A stretch of DNA of 64,000 nucleotides. Origin: Microbacterium sp. SYP-A9085. Its GTDB lineage: Bacteria; Actinomycetota; Actinomycetes; Actinomycetales; Microbacteriaceae. The notes under the pieces were generated by a model. It had not been told where the DNA came from. It saw only the letters and a list, made by a program, of their open reading frames with translations, and did not search any database. A program made the position numbers and the translations under genes. Positions 43,026 to 51,211 of the stretch are shown piece by piece (positions within the stretch are counted from its first letter, which is position 1; each line of letters starts with the position of its first letter). The stretch is from positions 1-64,000 of the forward strand of contig NZ_WJII01000001.1 in assembly GCF_009649635.1 (NCBI RefSeq), given 5' to 3'.

Positions 43026-43325
43026 TCAGCCGGCCTCGATGCCGAGCTCGCGCGCGGCGCGGGAGATCTCCGCGGCGAGGTCGGCATCCTTCCGAGTGAG
43101 CCCACCGGCGTCGTGCGAGACGAGGTGCACGCGCACGCGCGGGTACGTGACCTCCACGTCGGGGTGGTGGTTCATCCCCTCCGCGAGCGCCGCGATCGAC
43201 GCGAAAAGCCGCGCGCCGGTCGCGAAGTCGCCGGTGCGGAACTGCACCGCGGCGCCGTCGCCGTCGGGCTGCCAATCCGCCACATCACCCGACGCGCGGA
43301 ACTGATCGAAGCTGATGGTGTCCAT
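43026..43325 (-). CDS. Pterin-4a-carbinolamine dehydratase
   Basis: 99 aa. Active-site motif NHHPDVEVTYPRVRVHLVSHDAGGLT is intact (split over residues 50-75). It dehydrates 4a-hydroxytetrahydropterins, recycling pterin after aromatic hydroxylation; related proteins in bacteria may have other roles. The inner ATG at 43325 matches the family N-terminus. No hydroxylase is linked. Confidence 0.88.
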   Translation of the reverse strand: MDTISFDQFRASGDVADWQPDGDGAAVQFRTGDFATGARLFASIAALAEGMNHHPDVEVTYPRVRVHLVSHDAGGLTRKDADLAAEISRAARELGIEAG

Positions 43326-43420
43326 GTGCTCGACCATGCCACGATCCGGCCCGCGCGCAACCCCTCCCCGCGACCGCGTGGCAGGTGGGCGGCGCCCCTC
43401 GCCGGGGCTACCCTCGAGGG

Positions 43421-44047
43421 GTGACCCCCGATCTGGCCGAGCGCATCGTCGCGGACTCCCGCGACCGGGTCGCCTGGCTGCGTGCGCGATCGCGCGGGAT
43501 CACCGCGACGGATGTCGCCGCCCTCACCAGCGAACGCGCCATCTCGCGCGCGGCGCTGACCAAGCTGCGCGGCAGCGGGTTCACCGGCAACGCATATACC
43601 GACCATGGCCGCCGCCGCGAGCCCGCGATCGCCGCCTGGATCGCCGCGACCCATGGCATCCAGCCCTCCAGCGCGCTGTTCCGCGCGGTCGTCGAGCCGC
43701 GGCACCTTGCGACGCCCGATGGACTGATGCAGGATGCCGCCGGCCGCATCACGCTCGCGGAGATCAAGACCACGAACAAGTCCTGGCGATCGATCCCGCG
43801 CTCATACCTGCGGCAGGTGTGGTGGCAGCAGCACGTCATCGGCGCCGAGCGGACCCTCGTCGCATGGGAGCAGCACGACGGATTCGTGCCCGTCGGCGAC
43901 GAGCCGCGCTGCGCGTGGGTCGACCGCGACGAGGCCGAGATAGCACGGCTCGTCCGACTCGCCACCACGCTGATCGACGAGCTGCACCGACGGACGCATC
44001 CGGCGCCGGCTCGCGAGGCATACCGGGCGCTGGCACTCGCCGACTGA
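43421..44047 (+). CDS. YqaJ-type viral recombinase/exonuclease family protein
   Basis: 208 aa. Lambda-exonuclease-like PD-(D/E)xK fold: Glu67 (RRREPAI), Asp100 (ATPDGLM), Glu114-x-Lys116 (LAEIKTTNK), and the family's N-terminal ITATDVAAL. Usually found in phages with RecT/Bet partners, but none is here and the neighbours are chromosomal, so it may be a domesticated nuclease. The GTG at 43421 has TACCCT 6 nt upstream, suggesting a leaderless start. Confidence 0.85.
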   Translation: MTPDLAERIVADSRDRVAWLRARSRGITATDVAALTSERAISRAALTKLRGSGFTGNAYTDHGRRREPAIAAWIAATHGIQPSSALFRAVVEPRHLATPDGLMQDAAGRITLAEIKTTNKSWRSIPRSYLRQVWWQQHVIGAERTLVAWEQHDGFVPVGDEPRCAWVDRDEAEIARLVRLATTLIDELHRRTHPAPAREAYRALALAD

Positions 44048-44055
44048 GCGGAACA

Positions 44056-44118
44056 GTTGACACTGATCAACCGTTCGCTATATCGTTGACACTTCTCAAC
44101 GGTTGACTCAGCTCAACC
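44056..44118. promoter_or_regulatory. Three TTGA-N6-TCAA operators over the efflux promoter
   Basis: GTTGACACTGATCAACC (44056-44072), CGTTGACACTTCTCAACG (44084-44101) and GTTGACTCAGCTCAACC (44102-44118) are three dyads. The first contains a -35 TTGACA (44057-44062), with a TATATC -10 at 44079-44084 (16-bp spacing), so binding would block transcription of the MFS-MarR operon. The MarR protein at 45830 is the likely ligand. Confidence 0.8.
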
Positions 44119-44162
44119 GATCGCGCGCGTCGCGAGTGCCCCATTCCCTCTGAAAGAGCCGC

Positions 44163-45833
44163 ATGTCGATCACCCCCTCCCCGGCCATGACCCACCGACA
44201 GGTGCTGGAAGCCCTGTCCGGCCTGATCCTGGGCATGTTCGTGTCGATGCTCGCCTCGACCGTCGTCTCCAGTTCGCTCCCCGTGATCGTGCACGACCTG
44301 AACGGCGACCAGACCGCGTTCACGTGGGTGGTCACCGCCACGCTGCTGACCACGGCCATCTCCACGCCGATCTGGGGCAAGCTGGCCGACCTCGTCGACC
44401 GCAAGCTGCTGTTCCAGCTCGCGATCGTCCTGTTCGTGCTGGCGACCGCCGCCGCGGGCTTCTCGCAGAACCCCGGGATGCTCATATCGTTCCGCGCGGT
44501 CCAGGGCCTCGGCGCGGGCGGCCTCGCCGCCCTCAGCCAGGTCATCATGGCCGACATCCTCAGCCCACGCGAGCGCGGCAAGTACATGGGGCTGTTCGGC
44601 GCCGTGATGGCGGTGTCCACGGTCGGCGGCCCGCTGCTCGGCGGGGTCATCACGGACGCCTGGGGCTGGCGCTGGAACTTCTACGTCGCGCTCCCGGTCG
44701 CGATCCTCGCGCTGATCATCGTGCAGAAGACGCTGCACCTGTCCCCCGCCGTGCGCCGCAAGGTCAGCATCGACTACATAGGAATAGTGCTGCTGGCGGC
44801 GGCATCCTCGCTGCTGCTGATCTGGGTCTCGATCGCCGGCACCGCCTCCGGGTTCCCGTGGAACAGCTGGCAGACCTACCTCATGGTCGGCGGCGCGATC
44901 CTGGCCACGGTCCTTTTCATCGTCGTCGAGCTGCGCTCCGCGGAGCCGCTGGTCCCGCTGTCGCTGTTCCGCAACCGGACGTTCACACTGTCCGTCGTGG
45001 CATCGATAGCGACCGGGCTCGCGATGTTCGGTGCCTCCGTGTTCCTCAGCCAGTACATGCAGCTTGCGCGCGGCGCGACACCCACGCAGGCCGGACTCAT
45101 GACGATCCCGATGATCGCCGGCCTCCTCGTGGCATCCGTCGTCATCGGCATGCTGATCTCGCGGTACGGCCACTGGAAGCCCTACCTCGTGCTGGGCGGG
45201 GTGCTCCTGGTCGCCGGCTCCTACACGCTGTCGACGATCCACTACGACACCAACTTCGCCGTCGTCTCGCTGTACATGTTCCTGCTCGGCGCGGGCGTCG
45301 GGATGACGATGCAGAACCTCGTCCTGATCGTGCAGAACACGTGCAAGCCCCACGAGCTGGGCGTCGCCAGCTCGGGCGTCACGTTCTTCCGGAGCCTGGG
45401 CGGCACGATCGGCGTCTCGGTGATGGGCGCCGCGCTCGCCTCGAAGCTCGTCGCGCTGTTCGTCGACCGGCAGGCGGATGTCGCGAAGGCCATCGCGGGT
45501 CTCGGCGACAAGGCGCAGTTCTGGGGCCAGCAGCTGGCCAGCGGCACGATGCCCGAGGTCTCCACAATGCCGCACGCACTGCGCGTCATCGTGGAGGACA
45601 TCTACGCCCAGGCCATCTCGCACTCGTTCCTGATCGCCGTCCCGTTCGCGGTCGTGAGCCTGGCCGCGATCCTGTTCATCCCGAACACGCCGCTGACCCG
45701 GATGACGAACTCGGAGCGGGCACGGGCGAGCGAAGCGGACCTGGCGACGGTGTCTGTGCCGGAGGGCATGGACGTGCTCGCGGCCACCGGCAGCATCCCC
45801 GTTCCCGGCGATGCGGGACGGGACGATCGATGA
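44163..45833 (+). CDS. DHA2-family MFS drug efflux transporter (EmrB/QacA-like)
   Basis: 556 aa, fourteen membrane helices. LADLVDRKLLFQLAIVLF (motif A region) and GLGAGGLAALSQVIMADILSPRERGKYMGLFGAVM are characteristic of the 14-TMS proton antiporters. GAAAGAG precedes the ATG. It is cotranscribed with its MarR regulator (ATGA overlap). Confidence 0.92.
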   Translation: MSITPSPAMTHRQVLEALSGLILGMFVSMLASTVVSSSLPVIVHDLNGDQTAFTWVVTATLLTTAISTPIWGKLADLVDRKLLFQLAIVLFVLATAAAGFSQNPGMLISFRAVQGLGAGGLAALSQVIMADILSPRERGKYMGLFGAVMAVSTVGGPLLGGVITDAWGWRWNFYVALPVAILALIIVQKTLHLSPAVRRKVSIDYIGIVLLAAASSLLLIWVSIAGTASGFPWNSWQTYLMVGGAILATVLFIVVELRSAEPLVPLSLFRNRTFTLSVVASIATGLAMFGASVFLSQYMQLARGATPTQAGLMTIPMIAGLLVASVVIGMLISRYGHWKPYLVLGGVLLVAGSYTLSTIHYDTNFAVVSLYMFLLGAGVGMTMQNLVLIVQNTCKPHELGVASSGVTFFRSLGGTIGVSVMGAALASKLVALFVDRQADVAKAIAGLGDKAQFWGQQLASGTMPEVSTMPHALRVIVEDIYAQAISHSFLIAVPFAVVSLAAILFIPNTPLTRMTNSERARASEADLATVSVPEGMDVLAATGSIPVPGDAGRDDR

Positions 45834-46324
45834 ACGCCCGCGTCGCCCCGATCCCGGGGCCGGATGCCGCGGCGCCGGCGGACGGGCGCCGCGAAGCGGT
45901 GCGGCAGCTGGAGAGCGCTTTCTCGCTGCTGTTCACCCAACTGCGCCGCGCGTACGCGCAGGCGGCACAGGCGGTGAGCCCGGGGATGCTGCCGGGAACG
46001 TTCAAGGTGCTCACCGTGATCGACCACATCGGCCCGGTCAGCGCGTCGACGCTGGCCGAGCGGATGGAGCAGGACAAGGGGCTGATCAGCCGCGCCGTCA
46101 CCGAGCTCGAGGGTCTCGGGCTCATCGAGCGCACGCCGGACCCCGCCGACGGCCGGATCCGCCTCATCACGCTGTCGCCGTTCGGGCACGAGCGGTACGA
46201 CGCCGTGCGCTTTCCCTTCGTCGACCGGCTCGAGAGCGCGATGGACGAATGGCCGCTCGCCTCGATCGAACGCCTCACCGGCCTCCTCGAGGCGCTGGCA
46301 TCCGGGGTCACGCCTGCCGAGTGA
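45830..46324 (+). CDS. MarR-family regulator of the efflux operon
   Basis: 164 aa winged helix: SASTLAERMEQDKGLISRAVTELEGLGLIERTPDPADGRIRLI spans the recognition helix and wing (about 68-110). It overlaps the transporter gene by 4 bp. Autorepression through the three sites at 44056-44118, relieved by a toxic ligand, is the simplest model. Confidence 0.9.
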   Translation: MNARVAPIPGPDAAAPADGRREAVRQLESAFSLLFTQLRRAYAQAAQAVSPGMLPGTFKVLTVIDHIGPVSASTLAERMEQDKGLISRAVTELEGLGLIERTPDPADGRIRLITLSPFGHERYDAVRFPFVDRLESAMDEWPLASIERLTGLLEALASGVTPAE

Positions 46325-46390
46325 GTCGGCCCGCGTCGTCGTGTGACGTCGTGTGACCGGCCGCCGGATTCGGGTTCCGGCACCGGAATA

Positions 46391-47830
46391 GTGTCGAAAA
46401 CCGTGACAGACATCGACACGAAGACCCCGCTGCTGGTCCGCACCGCGCAGGACGTGCGCGCGCTGCTGGCCGAGCGCGGCGGGCAGGGCACCCGCACGCG
46501 AGCGATCATCCTGCTGGCACTTGGCGGCATCTTCATGGACGCGTACGACTTCTCCTCGATAGCGTTCGGGATCACCGCGATCAAGCAGCAGTTCGGCCTC
46601 GACGCTTTCACGACCGGCTTCGTGAACGCGGCGATCATGGTCGGCGCGGTCGTCGGGGCACTTGTGGGCGGCGTGCTGGTCGACCGGTTCGGCCGCTACA
46701 AGCTGTTCATGGCCGACATGGTGTTCTTCGTGGTCGCCGCGCTCGGCTGCGCGTTCGCGCCGAACGAGTGGGTGCTCGTAGCGTTCCGCTTCGTGATGGG
46801 GATCGGCGTCGGACTCGACCTGCCGGTCGCAATGGCGTTCCTCGCGGAGTTCTCGAAGCTGACCGGCTCCGGCAGCCGCGCGCAGCGGGTGAACGCGTGG
46901 TCGCCGGCATGGTACATCGCCACCGGGTTCGGATACCTGGTCGTCCTGGTCGTGTTCCTGCTGCTGCCGTACGAGCAGCACGCCATCCTCTGGCGCGTCG
47001 TCGTGGGGTTCGGCGCCGTGCCCGCCCTGATTGTGCTCATCGTGCGCCGCCGCTACCTGGCCGAGTCGCCGCACTGGCTCGCCGAGCAGGGCGATCTGCG
47101 CGGCGCGGTCGACGTGATGCGCAGCCACTACGGGCTCGACGTGCAGCTCGCCCCCGGCGCGCAGGCCCCCTCCCGCGCCGCCCGCACCGGGCACTGGCGC
47201 AACATCGGCGAGCTGTTCTCGCGCCGCTACCGCCTGCGCACCCTCGCCGCGCTCAGCGTCTCGGTGTTCTCGACGATCGGCTACAACGCCGTCGCGTACG
47301 GGACGCCGCTGATCATCTCGCTGCTGTTCCTGCAGAGCGAGATGGTGACGATTGTGTCGGCGCTCGTGATAAACCTCGTGTTCGGCGCGGTGGGCGGCAT
47401 CGTCAGCGTCACCAGCGTCAACCGCGCCGGTGCACGCCGGCTCACCCTGATCGGCTTCGCCGTGCAGGCGGCATCCCTGTTCGTCCTGGCCGCCGTGGGC
47501 GTGCCGAGCGGGGCGCTCGTGATCGTCGCCCTGGCGATGCTCGCCGCGTTCGTCTTCGCGCAGGCGTTCGGGCCGGGCGCCAACCTCATGAGCTACGCCA
47601 CGCTGTCGTACCCGACCCGGCTGCGCGGGGTCGGCGTCGGGTTCAACCAGGCCGTGCAGCGCAGCTTCTCGATCCTGTCGCTGCTGCTGTTCCCGGTGCT
47701 CGCGGCGGCGGTGTCGACGAACGTGTTCTGGATCCTCGCGCTCGCGCCCCTGATCGGCGCGATAGCGATAGCGCTCGTGAAATGGGATCCCACCGGCAAG
47801 GACGTGGATCAGGAGGATGCCGCGGCCTGA
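46391..47830 (+). CDS. MFS transporter, sugar-porter/aromatic-acid type
   Basis: About 479 aa, twelve helices. Motif A is GGVLVDRFGRYKLF, and LGGIFMDAYDFSSIAFG resembles aromatic-acid/metabolite symporters (shikimate or MFS_1 sugar group). Substrate unknown. The GTG at 46391 or the one at 46403 could be the start; neither has a strong ribosome site. Its 3' end overlaps lysG by 22 bp. Confidence 0.8.
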   Translation: MSKTVTDIDTKTPLLVRTAQDVRALLAERGGQGTRTRAIILLALGGIFMDAYDFSSIAFGITAIKQQFGLDAFTTGFVNAAIMVGAVVGALVGGVLVDRFGRYKLFMADMVFFVVAALGCAFAPNEWVLVAFRFVMGIGVGLDLPVAMAFLAEFSKLTGSGSRAQRVNAWSPAWYIATGFGYLVVLVVFLLLPYEQHAILWRVVVGFGAVPALIVLIVRRRYLAESPHWLAEQGDLRGAVDVMRSHYGLDVQLAPGAQAPSRAARTGHWRNIGELFSRRYRLRTLAALSVSVFSTIGYNAVAYGTPLIISLLFLQSEMVTIVSALVINLVFGAVGGIVSVTSVNRAGARRLTLIGFAVQAASLFVLAAVGVPSGALVIVALAMLAAFVFAQAFGPGANLMSYATLSYPTRLRGVGVGFNQAVQRSFSILSLLLFPVLAAAVSTNVFWILALAPLIGAIAIALVKWDPTGKDVDQEDAAA

Positions 47831-48711
47831 CACGGCTCGAGCACGCGACGGGCCTCGCCCACGATCTCGTCGGCGATCAGCTCCAGCAGCGGCGAGCGCA
47901 GGTTCCACTGCTGCCAGTACAGCGGCACGTCGACCGGGCCCCCACCAAGCGGCACGAGCGTGCCGCCGTGCAGGCCCGCCGCCGACTGGAACCGCGGCAG
48001 CAGGCCCCATCCCATCCCTAGCTGGACGGCGCGGGCGAAATCGCTCGACGCCGGCACGTAGTGACGCGGCGGCGCGGCATCCACTCCCTGCCGGTGCAGC
48101 CATACCGACTGCAGGTCGTCGCGGCGGTCGAAGTCCACGAGCGGCGCGGCCGCCAGCGCGGCGGCGGTGGGGCCTTCCGACAGCCACGTCGCAACGTACT
48201 CCGGGGTGGCGACGGCCTCGTAGCGCATGGTCCCCAGCGGCACCACGCGGCAGCCGGCGACCGGCTGCGCCCGCGACGTGACAGCGCCGAGCACCGTGCC
48301 GGATTCGAGCAGGCCCGCGGTGAAGTCCTGGTCGTCGCGGTGGAGGTCGAAGACGAGGGGATGATGTCGGCTCACCCGCGCGAGGGGCGCGAGGAACCAG
48401 GTGGCGAGCGAGTCGGCGTTCACGGCGAGGGCGACGCTCATCCGCACCGCACCGCGCGCGCCGATCTCGCCGAGCGCATCCTGCTCGAGCAGCGCGAGCT
48501 GCCGCGCGTAGCGCACGACGGCGGCGCCGGCATCCGTCGCACGGGCAGGCTTCGCGCGCACGAGGACGACCTGCCCGAGCCGCTCCTCCAGCGCCTTGAT
48601 CCGCTGGCTGACGGCGGACGGCGTCACGTGCAGCCGGCGGGCCGCAGCATCCAGCGTCCCCTCGTCGACGACGACAGCGAGGGTCTCGGCCAGTTCGAAC
48701 GGGATGCGCAT
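47809..48711 (-). CDS. lysG: LysR-family regulator LysG/ArgP
   Basis: 300 aa. N-terminal HTH (AAARRLHVTPSAVSQRIKALEERLG, about 22-46) and the LysR ligand domain with the ArgP-type ALAVNADSLATWFL. It activates the divergent exporter when basic amino acids accumulate, as in C. glutamicum. The 72-bp gap with TAAGCAATGCTAATTC near 48714 is the expected binding region. Confidence 0.92.
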   Translation of the reverse strand: MRIPFELAETLAVVVDEGTLDAAARRLHVTPSAVSQRIKALEERLGQVVLVRAKPARATDAGAAVVRYARQLALLEQDALGEIGARGAVRMSVALAVNADSLATWFLAPLARVSRHHPLVFDLHRDDQDFTAGLLESGTVLGAVTSRAQPVAGCRVVPLGTMRYEAVATPEYVATWLSEGPTAAALAAAPLVDFDRRDDLQSVWLHRQGVDAAPPRHYVPASSDFARAVQLGMGWGLLPRFQSAAGLHGGTLVPLGGGPVDVPLYWQQWNLRSPLLELIADEIVGEARRVLEPCQAAASS

Positions 48712-48783
48712 CGTAAGCAATGCTAATTCTCGGTCAGGATGATGAGTTGGACTTCCGATCCGAGTCCGGCGTAGCGTCGAGGA

Positions 48784-49431
48784 GTGCTCACCTCCGCTCT
48801 CGCCGGGCTCGGCCTCGGCCTGTCGCTGATCGTCGCGATCGGGGCGCAGAACCTCTTCGTGCTGCGCCAGGGGCTGCGCCGCGAGCACGTGCTGGTGGTC
48901 GCGGTGATCTGCACCGTGTCGGATGTCGTGCTCATCCTGCTCGGTGTGTCCGGGGTGGGGCTGGCGCTGCAAGCGCTGCCGTGGCTCGTGACGATGGTGC
49001 GCTGGGTGGGCGCGGCGTTCCTGCTGGGGTACGGGGTGCTCGCGTTCCGGCGAGCGCTGCGGCCGACGGGCGAAGCGATGCGGATCGCCGAGGGCGAGGT
49101 CGCCGGCGGCGAACCCGGTGACACCGCGGTCGCGGTCCGGACCGCGGCGGCGCCGACCGTGCTCGCGTGTCTCGCGCTGACGTGGCTGAACCCGCATGTC
49201 TACCTCGATACCGTGTTCCTGCTCGGCTCGGTGGCCAGCACGCACGGTGCCGACCGCTGGTGGTTCGCGCTCGGTGCGGCGCTCGCGAGCACGCTGTGGT
49301 TCTTCGCACTGGCATTCGGGGCGCGGCTGCTGGGGCGGTGGCTGTCGACGGCGCGCGCCTGGCGCATCCTGGACGTCGTGATCGGGACGATCATGGTGGT
49401 CCTGGCCGCGCACCTGGCGTTCTCCGGCTGA
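48784..49431 (+). CDS. lysE: LysE/ArgO-type basic amino-acid exporter
   Basis: 215 aa, five or six membrane helices. Signature GLGLGLSLIVAIGAQNLFVLRQGL and LTWLNPHVYLDTVFLLGS. Exports lysine or arginine excess. The GTG at 48784 has TAGCGT 6 nt upstream, suggesting a leaderless mRNA. Confidence 0.93.
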   Translation: MLTSALAGLGLGLSLIVAIGAQNLFVLRQGLRREHVLVVAVICTVSDVVLILLGVSGVGLALQALPWLVTMVRWVGAAFLLGYGVLAFRRALRPTGEAMRIAEGEVAGGEPGDTAVAVRTAAAPTVLACLALTWLNPHVYLDTVFLLGSVASTHGADRWWFALGAALASTLWFFALAFGARLLGRWLSTARAWRILDVVIGTIMVVLAAHLAFSG

Positions 49432-49471
49432 TGGGTCGCGGGCGCCGGACCCGCGCGCCACGATGGAGGGC

Positions 49472-49747
49472 ATGCGACGCGTGCACGTGGTGGTCACCGG
49501 GGACGTGCAGGGCGTCGGCTACCGGTACACGATGCGGCTCGAGGCGCGCGCCGTCGGCGCCGCGGGCTGGGTCCGCAACCGCCGGGACGGCAGCGTGGAG
49601 GCCGAGATCGAGGGCACCGCCGAGCAGGTCGACGCACTGCTGGCGTGGATGGCGCAGGGTCCACCGGGCGCGTCCGTCGCGGACGCCCGTGTCACGGAGC
49701 TGCACCCCACCGGGGCCACCGGGTTCGAGGTGCGCCCGACGGGGTGA
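49472..49747 (+). CDS. acyP: Acylphosphatase
   Basis: 91 aa. Hydrolyses acyl phosphates. Active-site arginine in GDVQGVGYRYTM and asparagine in GWVRNRRDGSVE are both present. The inner ATG at 49472 is chosen over 49463 by family length. Confidence 0.92.
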   Translation: MRRVHVVVTGDVQGVGYRYTMRLEARAVGAAGWVRNRRDGSVEAEIEGTAEQVDALLAWMAQGPPGASVADARVTELHPTGATGFEVRPTG

Positions 49748-49768
49748 GCGGGATGCCGCGGCCGTCCC

Positions 49769-51211
49769 TCACGGGTTCATTGCTATGTACTTCTCCTCGA
49801 GGTAGTCGAGGATCCCCTCCGAGCCGCCCTCGCGGCCGATGCCGCTCTCCTTGGTACCGCCGAACGGGGCCGCGGGGTCGCTGAGCACCCCCCGGTTGAC
49901 GGCCACCATGCCCGTGTCCAGGCGCAACGCGACGCGCAGGGCGTCGTGCTCGGGGCCGAGCACGTACGCGACGAGGCCGAACTCCGTGTCGTTGGCCATC
50001 CGCACCGCGTCGTCGACATCGTCGTACGCGACGACGGCGGTCACGGGGCCGAAGATCTCCCGGCGGGTGATCGTCGAGCCGTGCGTGACGCCGTCCAGCA
50101 GTGTCGGCGCGTAGAACGCACCCGGAGGAAGAGCCGCACCCCCGACGACCACGCGCGCTCCCTCATCCACCGCGGTGCTCACGAGGGCTGCGACCTTGTC
50201 GCGCTCGACCTCGGAGACCAGCGCACCGAGTTGATTCTCGCGTTCCAGTCCTGCCCCGGTGCGTACGGCGGACAGTTCGTCGGCCATGCGGCGCACGAAC
50301 GCGTCGTGCAGGCTCGCATGGACGTAGAAGCGGTTCGCGGCCGTGCAGGCGGAGCCGCCATTGCGCATCTTCGCCTGGAGGGCGGCGCTCACCGCGTCGT
50401 CGAGGTCCGCACCGGGCAGCACTATCACGGGGGCGTTGCCGCCCAGTTCCATCGACGTGTCCACAATCGAGTCCGCGCAGGCGTGCAGCAGTTCCCGACC
50501 CACCTCGGTGGACCCCGTGAACGACAGCTTCCGCACGGCGGGGTCGGCGATCATCCCGGCCACGAGCGGGCCGGTGGGAACCGGGGTGACCAGGTTCACC
50601 ACTCCGGCCGGCGCGCCGACGCGGTCCAGGACGCCGACGATGTAGGCGGCGGTCAGCGGTGTCTCCCGCGCGGGCTTGAGTACGGTGGTGCAGCCGGCGG
50701 CCAGCGCCGGGCCGAGCTTGCGCGTGGCCATGGCGGCGGGGAAGTTCCACGGAGTGATCAGCAGGGCCACGCCGATAGCGTGCCGGGAGACGACGATGCG
50801 TTTGTCGCCGGCCGGCGAGAGGCGGAAGTCCCCGGGGATCCGCACGGCCTCCTCGGCGAACCACCGCAGGAACTCGGTGGCGTAGTCCGCCTCCGCGAGC
50901 GCGTCGGCCCACGCCTTCCCGTTCTCGCGCACGATGATCTCGGCGAGCGTCTCACGCTCCGCGCGCAGCGTGTGGAATGCCCGGTACAGCAGCTCCGAGC
51001 GCTCGCGCGGCGATGTCTGCGACCATGCGGGAAACGCCCGCTCCGCGGCGCGCACGGCCGCCTCGCAGTCGCTCGCCGTGGCCGCCGGAAAGCGCGCTAT
51101 CGTCTCACCGGTCGCGGGGTCCAGCACCGGGAAGTCGCCGGCGTCCCCACCGTCTCGCCATTGGCCGTCGATGAACAGTCGCGCCTGGAGCGCAGAGGAT
51201 GCCGATGTCAT
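49769..51211 (-). CDS. NAD(P)-dependent aldehyde dehydrogenase, succinate-semialdehyde type
   Basis: 480 aa. Cofactor loop FTGSTEVGR at 231-239, general base Glu255 (MELGGN), nucleophile Cys289 (GGSACTAAN). Closest in pattern to succinate- or 2-oxoglutarate-semialdehyde dehydrogenases; the latter would end an acid-sugar pathway, which the neighbours suggest. Third gene of a coupled operon (ATGA overlap). Confidence 0.9.
   Translation of the reverse strand: MTSASSALQARLFIDGQWRDGGDAGDFPVLDPATGETIARFPAATASDCEAAVRAAERAFPAWSQTSPRERSELLYRAFHTLRAERETLAEIIVRENGKAWADALAEADYATEFLRWFAEEAVRIPGDFRLSPAGDKRIVVSRHAIGVALLITPWNFPAAMATRKLGPALAAGCTTVLKPARETPLTAAYIVGVLDRVGAPAGVVNLVTPVPTGPLVAGMIADPAVRKLSFTGSTEVGRELLHACADSIVDTSMELGGNAPVIVLPGADLDDAVSAALQAKMRNGGSACTAANRFYVHASLHDAFVRRMADELSAVRTGAGLERENQLGALVSEVERDKVAALVSTAVDEGARVVVGGAALPPGAFYAPTLLDGVTHGSTITRREIFGPVTAVVAYDDVDDAVRMANDTEFGLVAYVLGPEHDALRVALRLDTGMVAVNRGVLSDPAAPFGGTKESGIGREGGSEGILDYLEEKYIAMNP

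Noticed and set aside
43421..44047. Prophage remnant around the YqaJ gene
   Set aside because: No integrase, structural gene or att-like repeat nearby; flanks are ordinary chromosomal genes.
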